Source: Azospirillum brasilense
GTDB taxonomy: Bacteria > Pseudomonadota > Alphaproteobacteria > Azospirillales > Azospirillaceae
Length of the DNA stretch: 64,000 bases
Reading direction: 5' to 3'
Assembly: GCF_007827815.1 (NCBI RefSeq)
Contig: NZ_VITH01000003.1
Location: 1-64,000, forward strand
In this document: positions 25,659 to 35,011 of the stretch, one piece after another
Position numbering within the stretch: position 1 is the first letter of the stretch
Layout: each line of letters opens with the position of its first letter
Position numbers and translations under genes: made by a program
Notes under the pieces: generated by a model
Databases searched by the model: none
Told to the model about the DNA's origin: nothing
Seen by the model: only the letters and a program-made list of their open reading frames with translations

Positions 25659-27364
25659 GGCGCGGTCTCCGCGACGGCAGGGATGTCCAGGGGAAGGCGC
25701 AGGGTGATGCGGGTGAAGACGTCGGCCTCGCAGGCGACGTCCACCCCGTAGCCGTTGCCGAAGCGGTTGCGGACGCGGCGGTCCACGATCGACATGCCCA
25801 GCCCGTCGCCGCCCGGCTTCTCCTCGTAAAGGCCGGCGTTGTCCTCCACCGACAGCCGCAGGTCGCCACCCTCCCGCCGCGCCGCGATGCGGACATGGCC
25901 GGGGCCGAGGAGCTGCGAGGTGCCGTGCTTGATGGCGTTTTCCACGAGCGGCTGGAGCAGGAAGGCCGGCAGCCGGGCGTGGCGCAGCTCGTCCGGCACG
26001 TCGATCTCAACCGACAGGCGCCCGGTGAAGCGCGCCAGCTCGATCTGGAGATAGGCGCTGACATGCTCCACCTCGTCGGCCACCGTGGCTTCCTGGCTGG
26101 GGCGCTTCAGGTTCTTGCGGAAGAAGACCGACAGGCTCTGCACGAGCTGGCGCGCCCGTTCCGGGTCGTTGCGGATGACCGCGGAGATGGTGTTCAGCGC
26201 GTTGAACAGGAAATGCGGGTTGACCTGGGCGTGCAGCAGCTTGATCTCCGACTGGGCGAGCAGCGCCTTCTGCTGTTCGTAGCGCCCGGCGAGGATCTGG
26301 CTGGACAACAGCCGGGCGATGCCTTCCCCCAGCGTGCGGTTGATCGTGGAGAACAGCTTGGTCTTCGGCTCGTACAGCTTCACGGTGCCGATCACCCGGT
26401 CGTCCTCGCCGACCAGCGGGATCACCAGCGAGGCGCCCAGCCGGCAGTTCGGGTGGATCGAGCATTTGTAGGAGACCAGATTGCCGTCGGCGTAGAGCAC
26501 CTGGTTGTTGGCGATGGCCTGGTAGGTCTGGGGCGAGGTGATCGGTGTGCCCGGCAGATGGTGGTCGTCGCCGACGCCGATGAAGGCGAGCAGTTTCTCA
26601 CGGTCGGTGATGGCGACGGCGCCGACGCCCGTCTCCTCGTAGATGATGCGGGCGACCCGCATGCTGTTCTCTTCGTTGAAGCCCTGGCGCAGCACGCCGT
26701 CGGCCCGCGCGGCGATCTTCAGCGCCTTGGCGGAGAAGGCGCTCGACTGCTTGTCGATCAGGGCGCGGCGGTCCATCAGGATGCGCATGAACAGCCCCGC
26801 TCCCAGCGTGTTGGCGACGATCATCGGCAGAGCCACCACCTCGACCAGATGGACCGCCGCCGGGAAGGGCTTGGCCACCAGCAGGATGATCAGCATCTGG
26901 GCGATTTCCGCCACGAGGGTGACGGCGCCGACGCGCAGCGGGTCGAACAGCGGCTCGATGCGGCCCTGGTTGACGAAGTGGCGGTGCACCAGCCCGCCGA
27001 TCAGCCCCTCCGTCACCGTGGAGATGGCGCAGGCCACCGCCGACATGCCGCCCAGCGAGTAGCGGTGCAGACCGCCGGTGAAGCCGACCGCCAGCCCCAC
27101 CGACGGCCCGCCCAGGATGCCGCTCAGCACGGCCCCGATGGCGCGGGTGTTGGCGATGGAATCGTCGATCTGCAACCCGAAATAGGTCCCCATGACGCAG
27201 AACATGGAGAAGATGACGTAGCAGGCCAGCTTGTGCGGCCAGCGCACGGTGAGGTGCATCACCGGCAGGAACAGCGGCGTCCGGCTCAGCATGTAGGCGA
27301 TGACCAGATACACGCACATCTGCTGGAGCAGCAGGAAGACGAGGCTGAGATGCTCGACGGTCAT
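25655..27364 (-). CDS. btsS: LytS-type sensor kinase (BtsS-like pyruvate sensor)
   Basis: 569 residues from ATG 27364 (a GTC-GAG context; ATG 27376 is 4 codons earlier). A 5TM-Lyt sensor (about 1-190) contains [40 protein letters not shown] and [13 protein letters not shown], nearly word-for-word the E. coli BtsS (YehU) sequence as I know it. A GAF domain (about 225-350) has [20 protein letters not shown] and a Cys pair motif [13 protein letters not shown] LytS kinase core has [16 protein letters not shown] and [13 protein letters not shown]. It probably senses external pyruvate with high affinity and phosphorylates BtsR. Confidence 0.92.
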   Translation of the reverse strand: MTVEHLSLVFLLLQQMCVYLVIAYMLSRTPLFLPVMHLTVRWPHKLACYVIFSMFCVMGTYFGLQIDDSIANTRAIGAVLSGILGGPSVGLAVGFTGGLHRYSLGGMSAVACAISTVTEGLIGGLVHRHFVNQGRIEPLFDPLRVGAVTLVAEIAQMLIILLVAKPFPAAVHLVEVVALPMIVANTLGAGLFMRILMDRRALIDKQSSAFSAKALKIAARADGVLRQGFNEENSMRVARIIYEETGVGAVAITDREKLLAFIGVGDDHHLPGTPITSPQTYQAIANNQVLYADGNLVSYKCSIHPNCRLGASLVIPLVGEDDRVIGTVKLYEPKTKLFSTINRTLGEGIARLLSSQILAGRYEQQKALLAQSEIKLLHAQVNPHFLFNALNTISAVIRNDPERARQLVQSLSVFFRKNLKRPSQEATVADEVEHVSAYLQIELARFTGRLSVEIDVPDELRHARLPAFLLQPLVENAIKHGTSQLLGPGHVRIAARREGGDLRLSVEDNAGLYEEKPGGDGLGMSIVDRRVRNRFGNGYGVDVACEADVFTRITLRLPLDIPAVAETAP

Positions 27365-27485
27365 GGGGACGGGCACGGGCAGCGGACGGCGGGATTGCCG
27401 GCCCGCAGGCTACCCCCGCCCGCCCTGCCGCGGTATGATTCCAATCAATGGATGCGGCTTGTGAACGCAGGCCGCGCGGACGCCG

Positions 27486-27896
27486 TCAGGCGGCCAGCGC
27501 CGGGACCCGCTGCACCGACAAGGGAGCGGTGGCGGCGGTAACGGGCGGCAGGCGCAGGCGGCTGGCCAGCCCCTCCAGGGAATCGTGCAGGCGGCGGCAG
27601 GGGGTGCCGTCCTCCCCCGGCTCGTAGATGCCGACGAAGGGCGCGCCCGGCTGGTTGGGGTCGAGATGCAGTTCGACGATGTGGGTGCGCGACGTGCAGC
27701 CGCGGATCAGCGGATCGGCTGGGATCACCGTCCAGCCGCGCCGCAGGCAGCGCTCGGCCAGCCCCTCCAGATAGAGCGAGGCGGAGGGAACGCGCTTCAG
27801 CGCCTTCAATTCGGCGATGAGCTGGCGGACGTTGTCCACCTGCTCCAGGAACAGGCCGGCGGCGTGATGCGTGTCGCGGATGACCAGTTTCAGCAT
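27486..27896 (-). CDS. hypothetical protein, family also present at 54.3 kb (136 aa)
   Basis: Start ATG 27896 is set by AGGAGG about 10 nt upstream. The protein opens with MLKLVIRDTHHAAGLFLEQ and contains GCTSRTHIVELHLD and a Cys-Arg-Arg motif (GTPCRRLHDSLEGLASRL). The gene at 54319-54756 encodes a clear paralogue with the same block order (MMKLVIHDRHSAAGLILPE; CSFCTHLVEVEVH; GILCRRHHGTLHAVARQL). Conserved His and Cys positions could hold a metal. No family is recognised. It lies about 120 bp upstream of btsS on the same strand and could be co-transcribed. Confidence 0.75.
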   Translation of the reverse strand: MLKLVIRDTHHAAGLFLEQVDNVRQLIAELKALKRVPSASLYLEGLAERCLRRGWTVIPADPLIRGCTSRTHIVELHLDPNQPGAPFVGIYEPGEDGTPCRRLHDSLEGLASRLRLPPVTAATAPLSVQRVPALAA

Positions 27897-28049
27897 GGGG
27901 TGAAACCTCCTCTGTGCGCACGGCTCCGCCATCCGCCGGGGCGCGTCGGCGGCCTTCGCGGCGCCGCGCCCTTTGGGCGGAAATCGGACGGAAACCTGCG
28001 TGCGTTGAACGTTCGGGCGGGAACCACCGTCCGGTGCGGCGCGGTCCCG

Positions 28050-28655
28050 TTACTCGGCGGCGCCCAAATCCGTGCCGCCGAAGTTCGTGCTATCCAAATC
28101 CGGTTCGGGGCGCTCGGCGACGGTAACGGGCGGTTCGGTGTCGGGCTTGCGGTCGGGGTAGAGCGCGGCGACCATCTGCTCCAGCCGTTGCCGCAGCGAA
28201 CGGTTCGGCTGGTCGGAGGGCCGGGCCTCGACGCGGACATTCACCACGCCGTCCTCGATCATGCCCAGTTCGCCGGCGGCCTTGCGGGACAGGTCGATCA
28301 CCCGGCCCTTCACGTAGGGTCCACGGTCGTTGATCACGACCTCGACGCTGCGCCCGTTGTCGGCGTTGGTCACCGTGACGCGGCTGCCCAGGGGAAGCCG
28401 GCGGGACGCCGCGGTCAGCCGGTTCTGGCTGAAGCGCTCCCCCGACGCGGTGGTCCGGCCATGGAAGAAATCGGCGTAATAGGACGCCTTGCCCTTATGG
28501 ACATACACCGGTTCGATCTCCGGAACGACCGGTGCCGATGTGTCCTCGAACGCGATGTCCTGCGGCGCTGGCGGGACGGTGGCGATCTGTGCCGTGGACG
28601 AGCATGCCCCAACAGAAACAGCACAGATGGCGAGCGCAACACAGCCATACCGCAC
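28050..28655 (-). CDS. rlpA: RlpA-family lipoprotein (septal ring lytic transglycosylase)
   Basis: 201 residues from GTG 28655, chosen for GGGGGAG 8 nt upstream; this start yields a clean lipoprotein signal ([18 protein letters not shown] with the lipobox Cys at residue 18). An ATG at 28715 would add a polar 20-residue tail before the signal. The double-psi beta-barrel (about 50-145) has [19 protein letters not shown] and [18 protein letters not shown]. RlpA acts on peptidoglycan lacking peptide stems and localises to septa. There is no C-terminal SPOR domain; the tail is acidic and Pro-rich. Confidence 0.87.
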   Translation of the reverse strand: MRYGCVALAICAVSVGACSSTAQIATVPPAPQDIAFEDTSAPVVPEIEPVYVHKGKASYYADFFHGRTTASGERFSQNRLTAASRRLPLGSRVTVTNADNGRSVEVVINDRGPYVKGRVIDLSRKAAGELGMIEDGVVNVRVEARPSDQPNRSLRQRLEQMVAALYPDRKPDTEPPVTVAERPEPDLDSTNFGGTDLGAAE

Positions 28656-29128
28656 TCTTTTTCTCCCCCGTTGTTGTTCTGCGGCCACGGTTGCGGAATC
28701 TCTCCATCCTGTCAATCCGCGAATCCACGCCTATGCTGTGACAGGATTGCGTCTTAATATTCTTTAACGATTTTATTTTGCCATTTTCTTCATTATGCGG
28801 CGATGCTCATCACGTTTCATTTTCAATTATTGTTTTCGATGCCATTCTGAAAATCCTGCCAGTTGCCCCCAACGCAGAACCCGGCCCCGTCTCCGCTTCG
28901 CGAGTGCGCGGATGGAATTTCCCGGCATACCCACAAGACACTGAAAATCCGCTGAAAAATTTTCCTCCTTCAATGTTGAAGGTGCCGTCTGATCCATTGA
29001 ACGCCGTCAAACGGCTTGTCATAAGTACTGAGCGATTGAAAGACGAACGCCGATCGTTTTCGCCAAACATCATCGAAATTCGGAACGAATTTAACGAAAC
29101 ACCGGCCACCCCGACGGAGCTTGCGGAG
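28656..29128. promoter_or_regulatory. 473-bp divergent region, rlpA / metalloprotease
   Basis: It holds the promoters of rlpA (minus) and the metalloprotease gene (plus). It is strikingly A/T-rich compared with its surroundings, for example TTAATATTCTTTAACG near 28754. The metalloprotease frame stays open back to 28778, but that stretch has untypical codon use and no ribosome site. No defined operators were recognised. Confidence 0.5.
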
Positions 29129-30889
29129 ATGAGTGAGTCTCGGATTCCCGGCCTTGGCGAGAACGGAGACGGAATCGGCGACGATCAATCAGCCTATGAT
29201 AGTATTGCAGGCCCAGTGACGGCCGGACGGACGACGCCCGGCCCCGACGACCCGCTGTTTCTGCGCGCCTTCGACAGCGGGCGCCGCTGGGGGGCTCCGC
29301 CGGACGGCGCCGCTTCCCTGCCCTACACCCTGACCTACGGCTGGGTGGTGGACGCCGGCCTCCGCTACGTGCCGGGCTTCCGGCCCCTCAACGATGGCCA
29401 GCGGGCCATGGCGCTGCAGGCGATGGGGGAATGGAGCGCGGTCGCCAACCTCGCCTTCGTGGAGGCGGCGGACCCCATGACCGCCAATCTCCAGTTCCAC
29501 ATGAGCCAGTTGGACGTCTTCCGCGCCTCCGGCATGGCGTACTACCCCAACGCCGCGGGGTCCTACATCTACCTCGACCCCGAATCGGCCGGCTACCGGA
29601 CCTACATCCACGAGATCGGGCACGCGCTCGGACTGAAGCATCCTGGCGACTACAACGGCACCGGCAGCGGCACCCCGCCCTTCCTGCCCCCGTCCGAGGA
29701 CAACCGGACCAACACGATCATGTCCTATTACGGCGTCTGGCCCGGCGGGCTGGGTGTCTATGACGTCGCGGCGATCCAGCGCCTCTACGGCCCCAACCCC
29801 ACCGTGCGGGCGGGCGACGACCTCTATCTCCTGACGCCGGGAGCGCCGGGGCGCTACCTCTGGGACGGCGGGGGCAACGACACCCTGTCCGCGGCGGGGT
29901 CGGACGTTCCCGTCACCGTCGATCTGGCGGGCGGCTGGGGCTGGTTCTCCGCCCAGGCATCGTCGATCCTCGCCCGGAACCAGTTCTTCGTCGGCCACGG
30001 CACACGAATCGAGAGAGTCGTCGGGGGATCGGCGGGTGATCGGCTGACCGGCTCCGCCTTCGCCGAGACCCTGGAGGGGGGAGTGGGCGACGACACGCTG
30101 GACGGCGGGGCCGGCGACGACCTCCTCGACGGCGGCAGCGGCAGCGACACGGCCGTCTATGATTTTCCCTCCGCGAACGCCTTCGTGACCGCTGATCCGT
30201 CGGGGAACGGAGCGGACCTGATCGTCACCGGGGCCGGCGGCACTGACCGGCTGAGCGGCGTCGAGCGCCTGGTCTTCAGCGACCGGATCGTCGCCCGGCA
30301 GGAGGCCGCCGCAGCCCTGTCCCGCGCGGCGCCGGACGAGCGCGCCCTCGTCCAGGATGGCAGCCGGAGCTACGAGGTGCGGATGGCGCCCTACGACGGC
30401 CCGGTCGCCGGGCTGCGGAACCAGTTTCTGGGAACGGCGTCGGGCGAGGCGGTCATCGGCAGCGACCAGGGGGACTTCATGAACCTGCTCGGCGGCAACG
30501 ACGCCGCGCAGGGCGGAGGCGGGGGCGATGTCCTGGACGGCGGCGCGGGCTCCAACTTCCTGAGCGGCGGAGCCGGCGCGGACACCTTCTTCATCGACGG
30601 ACGGGGCGAGAGCGTCACATGGTCGACCGTCACCGACCTGCAACCGGAGGAATGGGCGATCGCCTGGGGCTGGACCGACACCGTCTCCACGCTGACCTGG
30701 GAGGATCTGGCGGGGGCCGCCGGTTATCAGGGGGCCACCGCGCGCATCGACCTGGACGGCAACGGCGGCACCGATCTCAGCCTGACCTTCGGCGGACGGA
30801 CGCCCGGCGGACTGGCCACCAGTCCCGGGCAGGTCGGGGCGGACGGCTACCTTGCCTTCCGGATCGGCGGACCGGTTTCCGCAGTTTGA
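29129..30889 (+). CDS. serralysin-like RTX zinc metalloprotease (M10)
   Basis: 586 residues from ATG 29129, chosen for GGAG 9 nt upstream and because the more 5' open frame lies in A/T-rich sequence. The zinc-binding motif HEIGHALGLKHPGDYN starts at residue 161, with a Met-turn block (NTIMSYYG) near 196. Two RTX-type calcium-binding blocks follow: about 298-340 (GGVGDDTLDGGAGDDLLDGG) and about 443-487 (GGAGSNFLSGGAGADTFF). There is no signal peptide, as expected for type I secretion with a C-terminal signal. No ABC exporter, membrane-fusion protein or serralysin inhibitor gene is nearby. It is probably an extracellular protease. Confidence 0.9.
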   Translation: MSESRIPGLGENGDGIGDDQSAYDSIAGPVTAGRTTPGPDDPLFLRAFDSGRRWGAPPDGAASLPYTLTYGWVVDAGLRYVPGFRPLNDGQRAMALQAMGEWSAVANLAFVEAADPMTANLQFHMSQLDVFRASGMAYYPNAAGSYIYLDPESAGYRTYIHEIGHALGLKHPGDYNGTGSGTPPFLPPSEDNRTNTIMSYYGVWPGGLGVYDVAAIQRLYGPNPTVRAGDDLYLLTPGAPGRYLWDGGGNDTLSAAGSDVPVTVDLAGGWGWFSAQASSILARNQFFVGHGTRIERVVGGSAGDRLTGSAFAETLEGGVGDDTLDGGAGDDLLDGGSGSDTAVYDFPSANAFVTADPSGNGADLIVTGAGGTDRLSGVERLVFSDRIVARQEAAAALSRAAPDERALVQDGSRSYEVRMAPYDGPVAGLRNQFLGTASGEAVIGSDQGDFMNLLGGNDAAQGGGGGDVLDGGAGSNFLSGGAGADTFFIDGRGESVTWSTVTDLQPEEWAIAWGWTDTVSTLTWEDLAGAAGYQGATARIDLDGNGGTDLSLTFGGRTPGGLATSPGQVGADGYLAFRIGGPVSAV

Positions 30890-30978
30890 AAAAGCGGTTG
30901 GTCCGGGCGCGGCGGCGGCGCCACTCTCGCGCATTCTGGGCGCAATTGTTGCCCCAGGGACAAGAAGGAGCCGCGACC

Positions 30979-31335
30979 ATGAAGCAGGTGATGTTCGTCG
31001 AACTCGGCATGGGCGCCGATCTGCATGGGCAGGACGTGACCAAGGCCGCCGTGCGCGCCGTGCGCAACGCCATCGAGCGCAACTCCATGCCCGGCATGAG
31101 GGCGCTGGTCGACGGCGACACCAGCCGGATGCAGGTCCGCGTCCACCTCGCCGTTCCGGCGGACGCCGACCGTCTGGACCTGGACGCCGTCCGCGCCGTC
31201 TTCCCCTATGGGCAGGTGTCCTTCAACGTGGTGTCCGGCGGCATGCTGGCGCCCAGCGGCATCTTCCTGGCCGACAAGAACGACCGCAACGAGATGATCT
31301 ACATCGTCAACGCCGCGGTGGAGGTCGGCGTGTGA
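30979..31335 (+). CDS. Lin0512-family protein
   Basis: 118 residues from ATG 30979 with GAAGGAG 7 nt upstream. The whole chain matches the Lin0512 family: FVELGMGADLHGQDVTKAA, RNAIERNSMPGMRAL, QVRVHLAVPADADRLDLD, FPYGQVSFNVVSGGM and IVNAAVEVGV. It is a small cytosolic alpha/beta protein of unknown function. It lies between the metalloprotease gene and a membrane-anchored protein on the same strand. Confidence 0.85.
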   Translation: MKQVMFVELGMGADLHGQDVTKAAVRAVRNAIERNSMPGMRALVDGDTSRMQVRVHLAVPADADRLDLDAVRAVFPYGQVSFNVVSGGMLAPSGIFLADKNDRNEMIYIVNAAVEVGV

Positions 31336-31410
31336 GGCTCGGCGCCCGGCGTCGGGCCTGTTGAGTCCGGAGCGGTTGCCCCCGCCCCTTTTTCGTGCCA
31401 GCGTCCGGGC

Positions 31411-32232
31411 ATGAAGCGCGCGCTCCGAACCGTCCTGATCGCCGTCGGCATCCTCGCCGGCGGCCTCGTCACCCTGACCGTGGGGGTGGTGGCCGCCCTG
31501 CCGGTGATTGCCGACCACATTCCACTGGAACTGTCGCGAGTCGTGATGAGCGACGGGCGGCGGCAGGTGGAGATGCAGGGCATGGTCCATGTCGCCAAGC
31601 CGGACTTCTACAGCGCGATCGCCAAGCACATCGCGCAGCGGCGCCAGGAGGGCTGGCTGGTCTTCTACGAGGAGGTCCGTCCCGACGACGCCGCCAACCC
31701 CGCCGGTGTGGCCGACGTGCTGCGCCGGCTGGGGGCCGACTGGAACCCGGACAGCAAGCAGCATCCCTACGAGATGATGGCGAAGCTGCTCGGCGACGGG
31801 CTGGTGCTGCAGGACAACCGCGCCCTGATCGGCCCGCCGGGGCCGGACGCCCGCAACGTCGACGTCACTCTGTCGCAACTGCTGGCCGCCCTGCCCCCCG
31901 ATGATCCGGACGAGGCCGACCAGGAGACCATCGATCTGGCGCAGCTCCGGGACGAGTACGACACGCTGCCGGGCTGGGTGCAGCGGCGCGTCCAGGCCGC
32001 CATCCGCCTCATGCTGGCGACCACCGCCTCGGGCTCCATGGTGCGCGAAGCCCTGCCGCCGGCGCTGACCACTCTGCGCGAGGAGAAGGTGGTGGCGGCC
32101 ATCAAGGCCGAGCCGGACCGCAACATCCTGATCCTCTACGGCCAAGTGCACATCGGCCACATCCAGACCATGCTGAAGGAGGCCGACGCCCGCTGGCGGA
32201 CGGTCTCGTCGCAGGCGATTCAGGCCTTCTGA
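31411..32232 (+). CDS. membrane-anchored protein, possibly TraB/ChaN-like
   Basis: 273 residues. An N-terminal membrane anchor (about 5-30) precedes a soluble domain. Two His-containing blocks stand out: MQGMVHVAKPDFY (about 55-67) and ILYGQVHIGHIQTMLKEA (near residues 240-258), with FYEEV between them. Paired Gly-x-x-His blocks at the ends and Glu residues between them recall the TraB/GumN/ChaN superfamily. This is a weak pattern match, not a firm assignment. The start at ATG 31411 gives a normal signal-anchor. Confidence 0.6.
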   Translation: MKRALRTVLIAVGILAGGLVTLTVGVVAALPVIADHIPLELSRVVMSDGRRQVEMQGMVHVAKPDFYSAIAKHIAQRRQEGWLVFYEEVRPDDAANPAGVADVLRRLGADWNPDSKQHPYEMMAKLLGDGLVLQDNRALIGPPGPDARNVDVTLSQLLAALPPDDPDEADQETIDLAQLRDEYDTLPGWVQRRVQAAIRLMLATTASGSMVREALPPALTTLREEKVVAAIKAEPDRNILILYGQVHIGHIQTMLKEADARWRTVSSQAIQAF

Positions 32233-32256
32233 GCCGGGCCAGCGCCCGGTTTCGGC

Positions 32257-32517
32257 TCACCAGATTTTACGGGCTAGCTCCTCGCCGCGGGCGGTCAGGT
32301 CCGCGAACCAGCGGCGGGCGTCATCCTCGGCGCTCCAGTCGCCGGGGGCGACGACGGCTTCGGCGGCGTCCGGGCGGTCCGGCGCGCTGGGACGGTTGCC
32401 CGCCGCCCCATGGAGTCCGTAGACTTGGCCGTCGCGCGCCTCGATCACGGCGTAGAATCCATCCCGCTCGACCAGCCGGAAACTGCCGTGTTCCGATACG
32501 GTCCGGACGTTGGGCAT
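32257..32517 (-). CDS. hypothetical protein (86 aa)
   Basis: Start ATG 32517 is set by AGGGGAG 8 nt upstream; the open frame to 32583 has no such site. The N-terminal part (VSEHGSFRLVERDGFYAVIE) looks like a small beta-sheet, and the C-terminal part (DARRWFADLTARGEELARKI) like an amphipathic helix. The family is not recognised. It is divergent from exbB, and the Fur-like site lies in the shared gap. Confidence 0.6.
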   Translation of the reverse strand: MPNVRTVSEHGSFRLVERDGFYAVIEARDGQVYGLHGAAGNRPSAPDRPDAAEAVVAPGDWSAEDDARRWFADLTARGEELARKIW

Positions 32518-32607
32518 CGCAATCTCCCCTTGCGGTTCATCGGTCACGCCGTGAACAACCGCCGCGCTGCCCATTTGTCGCATAGCAGCACTATAGCACT
32601 TTATGGG

Positions 32608-32632
32608 TGCAAATGAGAGTCGTTCGCACTAT
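32608..32632 (+). promoter_or_regulatory. Fur-like box upstream of exbB
   Basis: The 25-bp sequence here matches the one at 39407-39431 at 21 positions. Its centre TGAGAGTCGTTCGCA (32614-32628) is an imperfect 7-1-7 dyad of the Fur type. It lies 40 bp before the exbB start, where a repressor would block the TonB-system promoter when iron is plentiful. RirA or Irr are alternative binders. Confidence 0.65.
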
Positions 32633-32671
32633 ACAGGAAGGAAGTCAGCCGCAAAGAAGTTTGAACCGCCA

Positions 32672-33637
32672 ATGTTCACAGCGCTTCACACCCGTTCCAT
32701 CGCCGCGATGGCCGCCGCCGGCACCTTCCTGTCGAGCGGACTCGGCTGGGCGCAGGGCACCCCCGCCACCAACGGCGCCGCACCCGCGGCACCGCCCCCG
32801 ATGGCGGCCCCCCTGGGGGCGCCCGCAACGACGCCCATGACGCCCCCCCCCGCCGACGCGCTGGCCGCCCCGCTGGCCGCGCCGGACGCTGCGGCTGGAG
32901 CGGCCGCTGGGCTGGACCACATGACCGCCGCGACGGCGATCCTGCCGCACGACCTGTCCCCCTGGGGCATGTTCATGGCGGCGAGCCCGGTGGTCCAGGC
33001 GGTGATGATCGGTCTGGCGCTGGCCTCGGTGGCGACCTGGACCATCTTCCTCGCCAAGTCGCTGGAGCTGTCGAAGGCCAAGCGCAAGGCGCGGACCTCC
33101 CTGGCGGCGCTGGAGCAGGCGCGGTCGCTGACCCAGGCGGCGGAGAGCATCGGCTTCGAGAAGACCCCGGCCACCGCCTTCCTGCGCGCCGTGATTGCCG
33201 AGGCCCACCAGTCCGCCGACGCCCCCTCGCAGGACGGTCTGAAGGAGCGCGCGGCCTCGCGCCTGGAGCGGATCGAGGCCGCGGAGGGGCGGCGCATGAT
33301 GCGCGGCACCGGTATCCTCGCCAGCATCGGTTCCACGGCTCCCTTCGTCGGCCTGTTCGGCACGGTGTGGGGCATCATGGTCAGCTTCATCGGCATCGCC
33401 AAGTCGCAGACGACCAACCTCGCCGTGGTGGCGCCGGGCATCGCCGAGGCGCTGCTGGCGACGGCCATCGGCCTCGTCGCGGCCATCCCGGCGGTGGTCA
33501 TCTACAACGGCTTCGCGCGCTCCATCGGCGGCTACCGCGCCCAGCTCGGCGATTCCTCGGCGGCGGTGCTGCGGCTGCTGAGCCGCGACATGGACCGCCG
33601 CGCCCTGCCGCGCGCCGTGTCCAAGGCGGCGGAGTAA
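32672..33637 (+). CDS. exbB: ExbB, TonB-system proton channel subunit
   Basis: 321 residues from ATG 32672. An N-terminal signal-like segment (about 8-28) and an Ala/Pro-rich linker (about 30-85) precede the MotA/TolQ/ExbB core. Three membrane segments are present, with [21 protein letters not shown] and [20 protein letters not shown] as the conserved helices. It powers TonB using the proton gradient. No strong ribosome site abuts the ATG; AGGAAGGAAG lies about 28 nt upstream. It is the first gene of exbB-exbD-tonB behind a Fur-like box. Confidence 0.92.
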   Translation: MFTALHTRSIAAMAAAGTFLSSGLGWAQGTPATNGAAPAAPPPMAAPLGAPATTPMTPPPADALAAPLAAPDAAAGAAAGLDHMTAATAILPHDLSPWGMFMAASPVVQAVMIGLALASVATWTIFLAKSLELSKAKRKARTSLAALEQARSLTQAAESIGFEKTPATAFLRAVIAEAHQSADAPSQDGLKERAASRLERIEAAEGRRMMRGTGILASIGSTAPFVGLFGTVWGIMVSFIGIAKSQTTNLAVVAPGIAEALLATAIGLVAAIPAVVIYNGFARSIGGYRAQLGDSSAAVLRLLSRDMDRRALPRAVSKAAE

Positions 33638-33641
33638 GGCC

Positions 33642-34064
33642 ATGGCGGCGCGTCTCGACGACGGCGACGATCTCACCGAGTCGCACGACATCAACGTCAC
33701 GCCCTTCATCGACGTGATGCTCGTGCTGCTCATCATCTTCATGGTGGCGGCCCCGCTGGCGACGGTGGACGTGCCGGTGGACCTGCCGGCCTCGACCGCC
33801 CAGCCGCAGCCGCGGCCCGACAAGCCGCTGTTCCTGACCATCCAGGCCGACAAGAGCCTGTCGGTCGGCGACACGCCGGTGGCGCGGGAGTCCCTGGCGG
33901 CGGCGCTGGACGGGGTGACGAACGGCGACAAGGGCGCGCGCGTCTTCCTGCGCGCCGACCGCAGCGTGGATTACGGCGCGCTGACCGAGGTGATGAACGC
34001 GCTGCGCGCCGCCGGCTATCTGAAGATCGCTCTGGTCGGGCTGGAAGGCGCGGCCGCGAAATGA
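33642..34064 (+). CDS. exbD: ExbD, TonB-system proton channel subunit
   Basis: 140 residues. A single N-terminal membrane helix carries the essential Asp in NVTPFIDVMLVLLIIFMV (about 18-35). A periplasmic domain (about 60-135) with LTIQADKSLSVGD and VFLRADRSVDYGALTEVMNA follows. It starts 4 bp after the exbB stop and its own stop overlaps the tonB start (ATGA), so the three proteins are made together. Confidence 0.93.
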   Translation: MAARLDDGDDLTESHDINVTPFIDVMLVLLIIFMVAAPLATVDVPVDLPASTAQPQPRPDKPLFLTIQADKSLSVGDTPVARESLAAALDGVTNGDKGARVFLRADRSVDYGALTEVMNALRAAGYLKIALVGLEGAAAK

Positions 34065-34900
34065 GCGTGGCGACCGTCGATCCCAACGACCTCCCGGAGG
34101 ATGGCGAGCGCACGGCGCCCGCCCTGGCGCGCTGGGGCGGCAGCCTGCTCGTCGTGCTGGGCGCCCACGCCCTCGTCGCGGTCGGCGCGCTGTCCTGGCA
34201 CGTCGCGATGGAGGAGGCGCCGGCGATGCCGCCCGCGGTGATGCTCGACCTGCCGCCGCTGCCGGAAACGCCGCCCGCCGAGCCTCCCCCGACCCTGGAG
34301 TCGATGCTCCCGGAGCCGGAAATGCCGCCCGAGCCGGTGATCGAGCCGGAACCGGAACCGGAGCCCATCCCCGAGATCGCCCCGGAACCGCCGCCGCCCG
34401 TGCCGGCGGAAGTCGCCCTGCCGGAACCGCCGCCCAAGCCGAAGCCCAAGCCCAAGGAAGAGCCGAAGCCCAAGGTCGAACCGCCGAAGCCGCGCCCGCA
34501 GCCGCAGGCCCAGCCGAAGCCGGTCACCGAAGCCCCGGCCAACCCCGCGCCCGCCGCCGCCCCGCCCTCGGGCGCGCCGGCCCAGGCGGCGCCGGTGCCG
34601 CGCAACAGCAACGCTCTGCCCACGTGGCATGGTGCCGTGCTCGGCCATCTGGAACGCTACAAGCGCTACCCCCGCATCGCCCAGATGCGGCGCCAGCAGG
34701 GGGTTCCGCAGGTGGCGATCACCATCGACCGGCAGGGCCGGGTGGTGTCGGTGCGGCTGCACAAGGGGTCCGGTTTCGAAGCGCTGGACGAGGAGACGAT
34801 CGCCCTGGTCGAACGCGCCTCCCCGCTCCCGGCCCCGCCGCCGGAGGTGGCGCAGGACCGCATGGAGCTGGTGGTGCCGGTGCAGTACTTCCTGCGCTGA
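34061..34900 (+). CDS. tonB: TonB energy-transducing protein
   Basis: 279 residues. One membrane helix (about 27-47), a long Pro/Glu/Lys-rich periplasmic spacer (about 58-185, with PPKPKPKPKEEPKPK-like repeats) and a C-terminal TonB domain (about 200-279: LERYKRYPRIAQMRRQQG, VPQVAITIDRQGRVVSVRL, ALVERASPLPAPP). It couples ExbBD to outer-membrane receptors for siderophores and similar cargo. No TonB-dependent receptor gene is in the window, so this complex may serve receptors elsewhere. Confidence 0.93.
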   Translation: MSVATVDPNDLPEDGERTAPALARWGGSLLVVLGAHALVAVGALSWHVAMEEAPAMPPAVMLDLPPLPETPPAEPPPTLESMLPEPEMPPEPVIEPEPEPEPIPEIAPEPPPPVPAEVALPEPPPKPKPKPKEEPKPKVEPPKPRPQPQAQPKPVTEAPANPAPAAAPPSGAPAQAAPVPRNSNALPTWHGAVLGHLERYKRYPRIAQMRRQQGVPQVAITIDRQGRVVSVRLHKGSGFEALDEETIALVERASPLPAPPPEVAQDRMELVVPVQYFLR

Positions 34901-34921
34901 GCCGACGGCGCCCCTGCGGCA

Positions 34922-34941
34922 CCCCCGCCGGACGGCGGGGG
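34922..34941. terminator. stem-loop between convergent tonB and response regulator
   Basis: CCCCCGCCG (34922-34930) pairs with CGGCGGGGG (34933-34941). It lies in the 111-bp gap between two converging genes and could stop both. No T-run is present. Confidence 0.55.
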
Positions 34942-35011
34942 CGCCGCGGTCCGAGCGGTCAGACGCCGGAGCGCCGGATGCGGGTCGCCCGGATGTGCCT
35001 CACGATGCCCC

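Noticed and set aside
28778..29128. N-terminal extension of the metalloprotease
   Set aside because: A/T-rich with atypical residues (Asn, Phe, Ile) and no ribosome site; GGAG 9 nt before ATG 29129 gives a better start. It is not fully excluded.
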